Shown here: positions 12,716 through 25,075 of the stretch, piece after piece
Numbering within the stretch: position 1 is the first letter of the stretch
How the letters are laid out: each line of letters begins with the position of its first letter
Source of the DNA: Hymenolepis diminuta
Lineage: Eukaryota; Platyhelminthes; Cestoda; Cyclophyllidea; Hymenolepididae
Reading direction: 5' to 3'
Length of the DNA: 64,000 nucleotides
NCBI GenBank assembly: GCA_900708905.1
Contig: CAADRB010000055.1
Span: 271,038-335,037 of the forward strand
Made by a program: the position numbers and the translations under genes
The notes under the pieces: model-generated
The model's database searches: none
Told to the model about the DNA's origin: nothing
The model's input: the letters and a program-made list of their open reading frames with translations, nothing else

Positions 12716-12872
12716 CTCTGGCGTGGAACACGACTTCCGTCATCTTCTTAATTAATCAGTCTTAACCAATGTAGTTGACCAGTCTATTGACTGAGTGTTC
12801 AGTGATTGGCATCAAACCCATGACCTCTGGCTTTGCAGACGACATTTTCACTGCTCTACCACTAATGCACTA
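12716..12872 (-). repeat. SINE-like, tRNA-derived dispersed repeat, copy 1
   Basis: Read on the - strand it starts with an A-box-like GTGGTAGAGCAGTG, then GCCAGAGGTCATGGGTTTGATGCC, which resembles a B box. The tail (TGGTTAAGACTGATTAATTAAG then GACGGAAGTCGTGTTCC) aligns with the tail of the copy at 37.05 kb. I infer a pol-III SINE from the head layout; it is not an intact tRNA because no acceptor stem pairs. Confidence 0.55.
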
Positions 12873-13546
12873 AATATACATTGTATTTTTTCTTTTCTTT
12901 CACTGGAATAATATCTGCAAAGCTTACATGTTGATAATTTCAAATGCAGTAACTATGTTCGACGGTTGAACATGTTGTGTGTAAATGTCATAGCTGTGTA
13001 ATTCGACATGACAAGTGAATGGCTTTAAACAACTATTATCATACATAATGACAGCGAAGTAGAAAAAAATCGTGAAATACATAATTTTTGGCATATTTCA
13101 AGTATTTCATTATGCCTAATGCCATTTCAATAAGTTTAATGGGCCGAAATTGTCAGATTACTTGGCAAATTTGATTTTAACGTAATTCGAAACTGAACAT
13201 TATTATTGTAGCCCAAGTATGTAAATAAAGGCTGAAATATTAGCGCATTACAGCCAATTATAAGTTGAGCTCATTAATCCTTTTTCACAAAGTCTTAATA
13301 ACTCATAAATTTATTCCCAGTAAATGCATAAAATTGATCTAACATGTTTGATATTCATTTCTTTTGTATCAGTTGTAAAATAATTTAAAGTTTTACCAAT
13401 AATAATATTAAAGTTGCCTGCTCTGTTAATTTGTGGGCATGCTTTCATTTTAAATGAACCACTGCTAAGGAATTTATATGGACTTAATCGATGTATTCAA
13501 GTGTGTTGTTCGTTTATTCAGTGAAAGGAAGACAAAGGTCGGTTGT

Positions 13547-13608
13547 CAAAGTGCTGAGTGATGACGCAGCACTTTGTGTCGACTCACCAATTTTCGCCCC
13601 TTTAGGGG
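13547..13608 (+). other. Two adjacent GC-rich hairpins
   Basis: CAAAGTGCTG at 13547-13556 and CAGCACTTTG at 13567-13576 form a perfect 10-bp stem with a 10-base loop. A second small stem, CCCC-TTTA-GGGG, follows at 13597-13608. They stand out from AT-rich surroundings. Function unknown; chance or an old transposon relic are possible. Confidence 0.4.
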
Positions 13609-14506
13609 GGCTTTGAATACTCCGAATAGGTCGATCAATTTTTATGATGATCCAATACCGAAGAAGGACACAATTAATTCATTTAGCAATTTCTACGAAT
13701 TCAATCACTCTATAAAGTTTTCCCATATGATTTCAGATAAGCATATGCTCTAACCACGGGACAACTTCTTAATATAAGAAATAGATGGAGTCCGGTAAGG
13801 GAGTTGGAGTAAGCTATGAAATATGAATTATGAAACCAATGAAATGTTCACTTTCTTATAAAAATAGATAATCCACTTTACAATATCCGAATATTCATTT
13901 TTCATGAACGAATCCGAGTTTTCCGATGAATTCTGATCTTCGATATTCAGAGTTTATTAATACGTTAATTTCGCGCACTCTTTGGTTATACAACTGACTC
14001 ACTTGCATTTTTACAGCTATACACTGATAGATGTGACTAGCTCAGTAGAATTCAAGCAATGTGAAAATTAATTTTCTCAATAAATGAAAAATGAACATAA
14101 TTTTTATATTCAAATTCAAATTATTTGTTAAAATGATATTTAAAAGTGGTTTAAAATGAATTATTCCAGTTTCAGCATATTTGGACGCCCTCAATTGCAT
14201 TGACTTGAATGATTGACATCATGACTCATTCCCACTCGCTGTGTCCCTATTCACTTATTTAGCCACACGGGCGTTTTCCTCCGGAACTGCAGTCCCAGAT
14301 GTCATATCAACTGATGAAATTACAGATTGGCACCCGGAAGTTCAGTCTATCTACATACCCACTCCACGAGTTATTCCTTAAATTTTATTTTCAATTTATT
14401 CCATAAATGAAATCATTAATTACTTCTCTCAGATTGTTTTACAAATAGAATGATGAAAGGACGAACTGGACAAAGGAAAACATTTAAACTTAGAAAAGGA
14501 TTTCAT

Positions 14507-14541
14507 TATTTTTATTATTTTATTATTATTATTATTTTTAT
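14507..14541. repeat. TTA-rich low-complexity tract
   Basis: Imperfect TTA/TTTTA repeats. Simple sequence. Confidence 0.8.
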
Positions 14542-17500
14542 ATTCCACTTTGAATGAACTTTTACGTTTAAAATGCCTTTCCCAGTCTCGTATAATTGCT
14601 CTCTATGGCTTATCGTCCGGTTTTCTCTGCATTTAAATGGAAAAATGAACTGAATTTAGAAGACTGACCACTCCAATTAATGAGCCCGTCAGTAAGCACT
14701 GGACAGCGTGGACAAGGATTGGTCAGTAATCCCGTGGAATTCTGGAACGTGAAGTAGCGAACTTACTCTTACGATAATAATATAGAGTCTACTTCAAAAA
14801 CCAAAAGAAGTTCAACTGCCACTGGTACTTTGAACTATACTCAACATCTCTTTATCCCTCATTGGATCTCACCAATAAACAAGTTTAATAATGCTTATTT
14901 AACACTTTTATTTTTTGTAGCCATTATCGGTGGTAAAATCAATAATCATTTCACTTTATATCCCCTTCTTACATGAATTTATCAATATAAGTGTAGCATT
15001 ATTACTTTAACATAGAAAAAACATTAGTTTGACGGAATTATCATTGAAAAATCATTAAATACATGAATAGCTATGAAAAACAGATGGTACTGTATCAGCT
15101 GACAGCATACAACTACGGCCTCAAGATCCAGAAGATAGAGTCGAGAGTAAACTAGAATTTGCTGAATAGCAACAACTTAAATTCAAGGGGGTGAGAGCGG
15201 AGGAAGGCCAATGAAAAAAAATAGGGCAAAGAAAAAGATGAAGGTGCATGGAGAGACAGCGAGATTCGAGAGTCTGTATCATTAATCTTGTAATCGTCGT
15301 GTGTCAGAATTAAACAAGCAAAACTGAGTTACCGAGAGAGCCAAATACAAACAGCTAATCAGTATTCTTCAACTGTGATGATTGAAAACAGTTCAAGGAA
15401 ACCTAAAATTTTGAAAATGATAATTCATCAAAATAATTTAATTAATGTTATTAAAAAAACATCAAGAGACGAGCCTTCAGTATCAAAATCAATTTTGCTA
15501 GCATAATTGGAATTCAAATACAATTAAATAACGAAATTAATATCTAATGGAAATTACAACCAACGGCTGAAACTTTCCACTACTCAGGTAAATTCTTTAG
15601 GCTCTGAATACGTTATTAGTCAGATATCATTAAAATCACATTCTCAAGAGAATTCTAATTGATCTCATATAATCTCGGAGTGAATCAAGGGCCTCAGAAT
15701 TAATCACCTCCGCATGAAATGCAGTTCTCAAAATTAACAATGTCATAAGTACACAAATTTTATTCTATTTTCTCAGAAAAATTCACCATATCATTTTATT
15801 AATAAATGAAATAGCTTAAACCGACCAAGCTGGTTATTTAAATGAGTTGCACATAATTATTTGGGCGTGCAATGTTGCGTTCGAAGAACCATGTTTCTGT
15901 ATTATAAGCACATGCCACCGCGTTGTAAGATTTTACTTAACGAAGTTGTATTAGGGTATATAATTAGGAATCCCTACTTATAGTTAATGGTCTAAATTAA
16001 CAGCCCATCCTCATCTGCAATTATCTTCTCTACTCAATCAAAAATTACTTATCTTCGTTATGAATGATTAATTTGAGAATGTAATTGAATATGGGATGCA
16101 TATTGTATGAACCCTAGCTATGTTAGATTTGGCTATAAACTTGTGAATCTATACATGATCGATATGGGAGGAGTTGACGCTAACATCTGGGCTAAGAAAT
16201 AGCTTTCTTCTTCCCTTCTGTTATCTCATCTGTCAAGACCGCACTGGTGACTGGTTTGTTGTGTCTGTCTATATTCGAGGTGATGAGGATAAAGGTAGGT
16301 GTGACAAGACAACAGTTATACTACCGTATGACGGGCTAAAGGAGATTGAAATCCTTCACCAATCTTATTTATCTCATTTTTGTCCAAGTCAACTTTAAAG
16401 GGAAATGTATCACACTACAGATAAAGAATGCGCTGTCTGCTATTTATTGAACAATTAATCTATAGCAAATCTAACTGCCGTCTGTTTGAAGTTCTTTCAA
16501 ACAAATTTAGGCTCATAAATTAGAAAAAAGTGGTAGCGGAAAATTTTCCGATCATAAAGACCAATTATTTGTGCCTAGCAAAATCAGTGAGTAAAGCATA
16601 AAGGAAAGGATATCCAATATAAGGGTAAAATGTGAAATAGACATAATAAAAGACCAAGGAGAACAGGAGAAAGTGAAATTCTTAATACTACGATGACCGC
16701 AGTAAAGACAGTTGCGTTTCGACAAACTTCATGTATTAGAATTGAAAAAAAGGACAAACCTACTCGCATTTAATTGTATTTGGTCCATTGATGAGTGCTA
16801 CAAATAACTTCTCCACAATTAACAGAGATGATTTTTTTCGCTCTTGAAAAGAAGACCAATGCGAAATCGACAGTAAAATTAAAACTGAAAGTTCTCATTT
16901 TTTGGAGCCAAATTTACAAAACCGGGGCATTGAAAATATCAACCTTGTTTATGTTATCAATTAATATGATCGAAATCTTCATATCTTGAAGGGGATTTCA
17001 TTACGATGCGTGCTATATCATTTTGGTATATTTTTCCTCGTTACTACTTATACTACTGTGATGACAAAATTATAAGATACTAAGATAAAAAACTATAAGA
17101 TGATACTAAGATACATCACTAAAGGTAAGATTATACATACATCAAATGCTACCATCTCCACCAACACTAGCTTCGTGACAATTGCCATCATATACGTAAC
17201 ATAATATTTAGTTAAGTTACCATTTTCAATCATTTCATTTATTCATTTGCTTTTCCTAAATGCAGGTGTACATACGTGACTCTTTAGGAACCATTAGCAG
17301 TATTGACATGTGAAATCTCGTTTCTGGATTTTCACTTCCTTTCACACAACAGAAACAACAATGGAATAGAATATTTAAAGGGATGATGACTGTGATATAC
17401 CATCATAGAACTTCGTGGATAAATTATATTAGTTTTGATTCGATTAAAAATATTCGATTGATCCCACCCAAACAACCACATTTAATAAATGCCATTGATT

Positions 17501-19616
17501 TCATTGTGTATTCAAGGCTAATGTTAATATATCAAATTAAGTGGTACTGACAAAGTGATTTTATCTACTGCTTTTATTTTAAATGTGACATCTATACAAA
17601 ACAGTAGAAAATTACATACCAATCTGCATATTACAAAATTACCAAAGTCCTAATAATGGGACAGCAACATTCACAAATGAATGTACATAAACTTTAAACG
17701 TGTGGACGCACAGCTCTACGTATCTCTACCTGCATACACATTTAAGATTCCGTCAAAATTTTATCTCTCTTTTAGTTCTGTGAAATAAGAAACCTTTAGA
17801 TGAAGTTTGAGAGAGTGAATCTTTAGTGCTATCTGCTTTTGCGCATTTGAGTCATGCTCAAAAGGACTCTATCCATCCTCAAAAAAAAACCATGAAACCA
17901 CTCAAGATGATACAAGAGCTGCGGAACACCGGAAGATAGGAGTGCCAATATTGATTCTCCCTATATTTAATGTTTTACACTTCCATAAATAGTACTTTTA
18001 GATCTGTTGCAGCAATGTCAAAACTTGATACATAAATTAAATCGTTCCTAGACATTTGAAACACCAATTAAATAGCCATTATTCCTTTCAAAATAGCAGT
18101 ATTCTATATGAGTTTTAAAATTTTGTGCCTATGAATGCCGCAGATTCCAATGGCTATAAATCTTAAAATTTCGTTTAAATGGTAAGATTTCCGAGAGGGC
18201 CCAATTTGGGTAGACAGGCTTGCGTGCAAATACAAGGTGCTTCCCACATCTCTTTCCTTGTCTCTAATATCCGGGTTGGACGATGCAGAACTAATGAAAA
18301 TGAAGATTTTAGTATCAATTTGATCTGATAAGGGTTATTTCAAATAGCCTCTTTATGAAGTATATCCTATTATCATTATTTCCAGATAATCAGAAAGTGG
18401 AATTATAAGTCAGGATTGAATTCGTTTTATTCATATTTAAAGATAAAAACAAGTTAGGATTGGTTTGCCTTAATCATTATTAAATGTACATCACCTGTAT
18501 CTCATCAAAATTGTTCTCTTACTTCTTTAAGGCAAATTGTTGCAAGATAATCTGCGAGCATATCTATAGATATTTGCAAATTTTTTGAAGTTCAAATCCA
18601 ATTGAGAATATTCATTTAATAAAATAAAATATCAACATTTGAAAATTGTGAGTCAGTATAACAAATACTAATTAGAAAATTCTAGATTGAAAGCTGCGCA
18701 ACATTTGCACCACTGTTCTTTCAATTTAGCGAGACAAAGGGCAAGAGAAAGCCTCAAACTCCGCCATTTTTCAACTAATTTAGAACTTTGAAACCAAATT
18801 CCCCGTCCAGTTGAATGTATTTTTGCTTTATAATTAAATAAATATTTATTATTTAATTTTTGTAAGCAAATGTAAAAGAACGCAGCTGATTATAATTTGC
18901 ATAATTTTTCTATTATCACGGAATTAGAACAATTAAAAATAATGTTTTTTACTCTTTAGCATGCAAAGTCGTGATAATTATTAACAAATGGTAAAAAAAC
19001 CTGAGAATGGCAATAAATTTGCCCTTATTCATACGTGATACACTTTAAAATTAACTATAGTAAAAATTGAGGTTTAAAACGTAAATATTTAACCTATTTG
19101 ATAAACGCAGTGGTTGACTTCCGTGGAATTAACTTGTCTACCAAGTATGGACAGGATATTAGGTTGAGAAAACGAACTTACAAGTACACAATGCCTAAAA
19201 GTGGTGAAGAAAGAAGAAATTAATGCTGAGTCGCTCGCACGAGAGGACTGTGAATGAGGGAACTCAGTCAAGTAACTGGGCCAAACTCACGCGCTGGTCT
19301 GGACACTTTAAGCCTTGTCAATCAACCAAGACAGGAAGGTGTTGTAGAAAAGGAACGAGGGAAAGAAAAAATCTGGAAATAGGCCCGCTAATCTGTTTTC
19401 GTGTGCCTAGTGAGTCCACTCATTATCCATTTCTTCCTGTCTCCGCCCCGCCCACTAGGCATGCAGATGGGCAGTTAGAGAGAAATATACATATAATTTG
19501 GTATTCATTTTATAAAATCGTGCATTTTTACAGATTCGTTAAAAAACACTGGCTTTGCTTATTTCCATTTAGGAAAGTATATTCCAACATAACTTCCGTG
19601 GAGGAATAGCATAATA

Positions 19617-19735
19617 GAGCTTCCACGGAGCGAGACTTGAATTCTCTGGATCTAATTAGGTCATTCTGCCCACTAAGTATGAGCCGGTGACCTCTGACTC
19701 AGCAGTGGATCACCTTAATTGCCGTACCGTATGGT
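19617..19735 (-). repeat. SINE-like dispersed repeat, copy 2
   Basis: The - strand reads CACTGCTGAGTCAGAGGTCAC, close to GTGCCAAGTCAGAGGTCAC in the 37.05 kb copy. Further on, AGATCCAGAG is shared with the tail of the 51.6 kb copy. The A-box end is degraded. Confidence 0.5.
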
Positions 19736-21894
19736 TGAGTTGAGTTAATGATGAAAAGGTACTCGAATCAAAATCCGGAATGTATAAATCTGATTTATTA
19801 GTTCAAAGGTCTAATTTTGTTCACTTCAATAATTGCAGTATCTTATTAACTGCTACAATTGCATTCTCGCAGTAAGCTTTGAAGATTTGAAGCAGTTGAA
19901 ACTAATATAAAGTCTTTTATTCCTAAAAATCGAGTAATTTGTAAAATTACATTACTATAGTAACACAACGGTTCTAGATTTATCCAAATTTCTGCATGGG
20001 TCATTGGTCTTATTGATAAAATGCTAACACTTTATTGTTTTATAAAAATTTAGCCATTCTAAAGCCAAAAGAAATTAATACCTGCTATTTTCTTATTAAC
20101 CTTATTTTGAAAATATAACATTTCTGGATATATTCAAGCACTCAAAATCCTACATTAGTAATATATTTTCTTCTTTCCATACAAGCAGCTCATTTTCTAA
20201 CAAGTTTCACAAGAAAACAATAAGGTGCTCCAAAAATGAGAAGATAAGTTCTTTTTAACAATGTGATGACTCTTATCAAGGCCACTATTCACAGATTTTT
20301 CTTTCTTCCATTTCTAAACTCTATCTATTCGGCAAAAAATATATATCTATATTGAACAGTGTAAAACTAAGCAAACTCTTGGCTGAAAATGAAGAGGAAC
20401 TAATCTGCAGTACATTTTTATTGGAAAAAACCTTGTTCAAAAGAAAACATTTCTGTCCTCATGAACGAATGTCGCGAAAACACATTTGTACAAGGACTTA
20501 GTGCTAATAAATGAATAATTCATTTATCTCTCGTCTCTGAAGAAAAACGTAGATTAGAATGATAAGGGCAAGTTAATCTTTTCGATAAGGAATCATGTGG
20601 TCGAAATAATTGCAACTAAGTACAAATTGTTGAATAGATTCCGTGCTTGCATGCGTAGTCAGATGAGATGGGTTTGATATTCTTGGGTGCCCACTCAATC
20701 AGCGGAATGACCACCCGCATTGGCAATGATATAATTCCGGTTGCCCATCAGAATGACTCTGTGATGTTACCCTTTTACCCAAGAAGAATGTTAGAAAGCA
20801 TTTTTCCAAATAAGTTTGGAAATCACGCTTTTATTGTGGCATTGGTTGACAGGGCAAATAAAACATCGTTGCGGAAATTTGGCATCATGCACCTGTATAT
20901 AACCATCTGAGGGAGACTGGGCAATGGTTTATAAAAATATGTATCTGCTGAGGTCATTGACCTAATACATTTGGATTTAGGCTACATAAATATTCATTAA
21001 TCAGACATGCTCGGGTAAGGAAAGAGGAGGCACTTCACGGAATATACAGATATTGTGCTCGGAACACCTTTATTAATGATGGTGAATCTACTGGTTATAA
21101 GGTTAGATAACTAAATGTTTAGGTTTGGCTATTGTTCAAACATGTAAAAATTGATGGCAAATTTTTTGCAGGCGTTGAAAATGTCAATCTATGAAAGTTT
21201 ATAAATATACTTAAGTTACGATTAATGAAGCACTCCTGTATTTTCAGCTAAAATACAGTCGCTCATAGTTCTTTCAAACTTCGGCTTGTATTCAGTTTAT
21301 CCGCTCATCTAAAATTGAGTGGATATGTGACATATTGGGAAAGGCCCTAAAGAGAACGCCTCTTTACTTGATCACATCGTATTATCTGATGAACAACATG
21401 CAATTTCAGAAAGCTACGTGAGACCAAGTGTTTACTATGAATAATCCAGACTATATCCATGGATAAAATAAAAGCAGAAGGTACATTTCCTCAATTTTAC
21501 ACATATTTTGCTTATTACGTATATCAATTCTCAGATTGGAGTACGAATTAAAGATACAGAAAGTAATAAGCAGAAACGTATACGTAACGAAAATTTTTAA
21601 AATTCCCGTTTATTGTTCTTGGGGAAACAGATACAGGTAAGTTGGGGCACCACGACCAACCACATTCAATCGTTCAACAAACTCTGAATATGGTGGATAC
21701 AAACTTACACATTCGTCTTTTAGAACATTACTTACCTCATCTCAATGCTTCCAGAATTCGAATTCCTAAGACTGTGATATCCTGACTGTTTTTCCACTTC
21801 TTCTTGACCCCGTTTCATGTTTTATGTCTCATTAGACCGTTTTTCGTATTCATACCGTTATTCTAATGATTAAAACTTATAAAGCTTCATTGTA

Positions 21895-22000
21895 CTGTTA
21901 TAATCTGCTCTTCTCTGTAGAATACCGTAACCGATTCCTAGATTCCCTAAGACATTGTATTAGTTACAAATACAACCGACCAACACCACAATACACGACC
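21895..22000 (-). repeat. Terminal repeat (downstream LTR remnant)
   Basis: It shares TTATAATCTGCTC, TCTCTGTAG, CCTAAGACATTG and AGTTACAAATA in the same order and spacing with 24016-24120. The similarity is roughly four bases in five by eye, so the repeats diverged long ago. For an element read on the - strand this is the 3' LTR. Confidence 0.65.
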
Positions 22001-22413
22001 CAAACCACTATATCGATACGAAACGCAAATTTCGTATCGACAGGTAGATTTATATTATGCGGCTTTTACAGCCGTAATTTAAACGAATTCGTTCGAAAAA
22101 AAGGGAATTAAAAAAGCAGGAATTAAAAGGTGCAAGACAAAGAATCTTACATATAGAAATTATTTTGGGAAAAAATATTATTTTCTTACATGTGTCACGC
22201 CCGTTCTTAGATTTAATCACCCGTCCGTCTTTGTTGCGAGAACGATCGAGAGACGTGAGAAAAGCCATCGAGTTTTGATGGTACATGGAGGATAATATCT
22301 TGATTGTTTCTTTCGTGTCGTTGCTCTACATTGGTGGACCACACACTGTTCGGGAGTTAGAGAGCTATAATTAATAACATAAAGACTATTTAAAGAATGA
22401 TGTTTTTCACAAT

Positions 22414-22599
22414 TCAACCAATCAAATCCTCCTGGTCTGAGTTGTTTGCGATCCCGAAATCAAGTGTCTTTTCCGTTTTTCGCGTCGTAGATATCGCCCT
22501 AATTATAGCAGCTGTACATCGGTTATTTAAATTATGTTTGAGGGCATAAACGAGATCGCCCACACTGTGCGCGCATCGAGTCAAACTCTGTCGGAACAC
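22414..22599 (-). pseudogene. Retrotransposon integrase C-terminal relic
   Basis: A 61-codon open piece on the - strand contains AHSVGDLVYALKHN, which resembles the xVGDxVYA start of the C-terminal module of gypsy-type integrases. Upstream on the same strand the frames are broken and the integrase core is only vaguely traceable. No complete open frame remains. Confidence 0.55.
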
Positions 22600-23069
22600 A
22601 AAGTTGTTTTGATAACAACATCTCTTAACACTCTGTCCTTAAATCTTAACCTCTAAATTCTGCTGCGGGGGCGTATTATCCTAAGACAACGAGAGATCTC
22701 CTAGCTGAACAATCCATCGATAGGAATGAAATTAGGCAAAATGTAAATTCAAACTGGGTACTTGGGTTTGCAGCGAGCGTTTCTGATACATCACGAGTTC
22801 ACTAAGGATATAGATAGCTGATCTGCGTGCTATCGGCGACCAGAATAACATCGGACCCCTTCGAATGGGAATTTATTACCGTAGTGTATGTCGCACCTTT
22901 AGTGTGTCCAAAATAGTAAGTTTGAGCTGAGTCCTGGGAGAATCTGGTTTCGATGATTGAATGTGAACAGAAGGATTTCGGCAATACGTAGACACTGGTT
23001 GCATCCTCTCACGAGATTTCCCGTGTTCGTATGTTCGAGAGCAGGTGTCTGGCAGGTTTAGTTTTCGTC

Positions 23070-23240
23070 TAGGGACTGAATAAGGTTGAGCTCATCTATC
23101 CAGTCTAGGCCTATTAGGTTAATGTTTCGATCTGTAACGTAGCACTCCTTGAAGATCGTCTTCTCGTGGAATTCAGCCTCACATCGTATCGATACATAGA
23201 GTTGCACTGTATTAGATATCAGAGTCAGTGTCGATTATAG
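23070..23240 (-). pseudogene. Retrotransposon aspartic protease relic
   Basis: The active-site motif appears as IDTDSDI (23215-23235), with Asp in place of the invariant Gly of D-T-G. It is followed by a frame change and stop. The protease-to-RT junction reads NLIGLDWIDELNLIQ in another frame and ends in a stop soon after. The Gly-to-Asp change and the frame break mean it cannot be an active enzyme. Confidence 0.7.
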
Positions 23241-23279
23241 CTTCGCCTTGTCCGATTTAATGCTCTCTTGTTGTTCAGG

Positions 23280-23617
23280 TTCTGCCTCGTTGAACTGTTC
23301 ATAGAAGATTCTCGGTAGAAGCTTTCTTTGTAGCCATTGTCGTTGCAGTTCTGGCAGCGACGTATTCGATAGGACAGTCTCGATAATAACGACCTTCTCC
23401 GCAAAATTGGCATCTTGGAAGTGACTGCTTCTGATATTCGTCGGATAAATGTAAGATGGGGAGTGGGTCCCTCCGACCTCTTCAGGTTGAACACTCGTGG
23501 TGAACGGTCCTGGAGCAGATTCTGGCCCGCAACGAGACTTCTTGACATCGGGTTCCTTGTCCAAGAGAGACAGAAGCCTGAGTCAGATCTCAGTGAGACA
23601 AGGAGATCGGAGACCAA
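23280..23617 (-). pseudogene. Retrotransposon Gag C-terminal relic with zinc knuckle
   Basis: The - strand reads CQFCGEGRYYRDC at 23374-23412. This fits a retroelement C-x2-C-x3-H-x4-C knuckle with Arg at the histidine position. The upstream Pro/Ser/Glu-rich part (open from 23564 on the - strand) is in a different frame from the knuckle, so a frameshift separates them. In-frame stops follow before the protease. Confidence 0.6.
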
Positions 23618-24015
23618 AAATGAAAATGAGACATCTGAATTAGTTTTCTTCGAACGAGCCAGAACGGAAACTAGTGCAAAGTTGGTTAATAATACCTACA
23701 GAATGATGAACATTTTCATCTTCAAGTTGAAGAGAACTGTTGTCACCAACGGCAAAACCTAACTTACCAGTCATCTTTTCCATCGATTGAAAGTGGGACG
23801 AACATAGGTAGTGGTCGCTTTACGAACCAACATGGTAATTCGAGTGGCGTGGGGAGATCTGCCATGTTGTTCTTATAAATATCGCGGTAGAGAATACCAT
23901 GTTACAGAAGTCTTTGGAGTCTTTTGTAGACGTTGATAAGTTCATCTAGGTAAGTGTATTTCTTACGCTTAAAGAGATTCGATAATTCACAGTAATTCGA
24001 TAATTGTGTTGCCAA

Positions 24016-24120
24016 ACTATTATAATCTGCTCATCTCTGTAGGATACCAGAAAATGACTCTTAAATTTCCTAAGACATTGCACCAGTTACAAATATGACC
24101 CGACAACAGTACTTTCCTTA
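24016..24120 (-). repeat. Terminal repeat (upstream LTR remnant)
   Basis: Direct-repeat partner of 21895-22000. For the - strand element this is the 5' LTR, ahead of the Gag relic. The boundary is approximate because similarity fades gradually. Confidence 0.65.
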
Positions 24121-24744
24121 TACATCTAAAGTTATATCAATTTGGAAGTACGTATATTTATCACTTTTATTTTTCTCTTAGAAATTAAAACTATTTACTT
24201 ATCGCTAAAACTATTCAACTTCCTATAGGCTATTAAAAACGCTAAAAAACATTTAATTAAATAACGCCTTACCAACCAAATTAAGGGCTTAATTGCAGAA
24301 ACATCTAATAACGGATGCCCATTACGAATATCTGCGAGATAGATAGTTGAATTATTAAACGAATCCCACTGAAAACAAAATTGTTGAATCACGTTAGATC
24401 TGTCACTAGAACCTCAGTATTATTACAATACGTTTGTCAAATGCAGAGCTTAATTGGTAGAGAAGAATGTGACTTGATGTTAATTATTTCTGGAAACTGA
24501 AAAGTTTGGATGGAAATGAGTAATGCCACTTCTAATTGTACGATAGCTAATAATTTAGTTAATAAAAGTTATTAAGAGTGAGGGAGAAATATAAGATTTA
24601 AAGATAAATCCCAACATCTCCGTTATATCTATCTAACGCCATCGCTAATCACCGAAATTTTATTATCCTGCCCTCATAGTGGTGTGTGAAATTATCAATC
24701 TTATTGTAACCTCAGGCTCGCTCTAGATAAACATCGTGTATCCC

Positions 24745-25075
24745 GAAGTGGCTCATCCTTATCTATCGGAAAAGCTAAGTGTACCTCGGATGATAGTTAC
24801 AGAGGCACCGCTAACTCAGCCATGTCTGAGAACCAGTCCTATCCACACTCTCCCTTCCCTTTCCTACAACCGTCCCGTCCAAATAAAGCACACATACAAT
24901 TATGTCCTCACGCGCGTCCTCATCCAAGTGACAATACAATACAATACAATACACACACGCACACACACAGAGAGACTGTCGCTTGTCTTCGCTCCTTCCT
25001 TTCCTCAATTCTTCCCCTTAGGGATCTGTACAGAAGTTTGTTCAGTACATCCTGATCTAATAAATTCTTGGTGTT
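24745..25075 (+). repeat. Dispersed repeat, copy A (partner at 63.35-63.74 kb)
   Basis: It shares with 63350-63740, in order: GTACCTCGGATGA / GCACCTCGAATGA, CCAGTCCT, TTTCCTACAACCGTC / GTTCCTACAAACGTC, CAATTATGTCCTCACGCGCG / CAATTATATCCTCACTCGCG, and TTCCTTTCCTCAATTCT / TTCCTTCCTCAATTCT. An (ACAAT)n/(AC)n microsatellite sits where copy B has a poly-G run. AATAAA motifs suggest it might be an LTR or a non-coding transcript end. Family unknown. Confidence 0.65.
24931..24969. repeat. (ACAAT)4 followed by (AC)n microsatellite
   Basis: Four perfect ACAAT units followed by an AC-rich run with one G interruption, inside dispersed-repeat copy A. Confidence 0.95.

Larger units (their letters stand above)
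10740..21890. other. Gene-free AT-rich intergenic stretch
   Basis: About 11 kb between FGFRL and the LTR element. Open frames here are short and match no family I know. What can be named is listed separately: a trinucleotide repeat at 11.94 kb, SINE-like copies at 12.7 and 19.6 kb, a hairpin pair at 13.55 kb, and a TTA-rich tract at 14.5 kb. A GC-richer block at about 19.21-19.47 kb includes a short inverted repeat (TGCCTAGTG / CACTAGGCA) but no recognisable product. Confidence 0.6.
21895..24130 (-). mobile_element. Degenerate Ty3/gypsy-type LTR retrotransposon
   Basis: Two similar terminal segments (about 21895-22000 and 24016-24120, same orientation) flank about 2 kb that holds - strand relics in the normal gypsy order: Gag zinc knuckle (23374-23412), aspartic protease active site (23215-23235), protease end (23076-23111, GLDWIDELNLIQ) and integrase C-terminal SVGDLVYA (22543-22566). 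Several stops and frame changes break the frames, and reverse transcriptase and RNase H are not recognisable. The element is dead and probably shortened internally. It lies between the two host genes on the opposite strand. Exact ends and target-site duplication were not resolved. Confidence 0.75.

Noticed and set aside
16174..16398. Open frame of 74 codons with mixed composition
   Set aside because: No recognisable family, no convincing splice sites around it, and no partner exons in the same region.
19223..19609. Open frame of 128 codons in a GC-richer block
   Set aside because: Composition is Arg/Lys/Ser-rich without motifs, and it runs up to the edge of the SINE-like copy at 19.6 kb; probably non-coding.
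22802..22984. Open frame on the - strand inside the LTR element
   Set aside because: Lies where reverse transcriptase, RNase H or integrase core should be, but I could not assign it to any of them with confidence.
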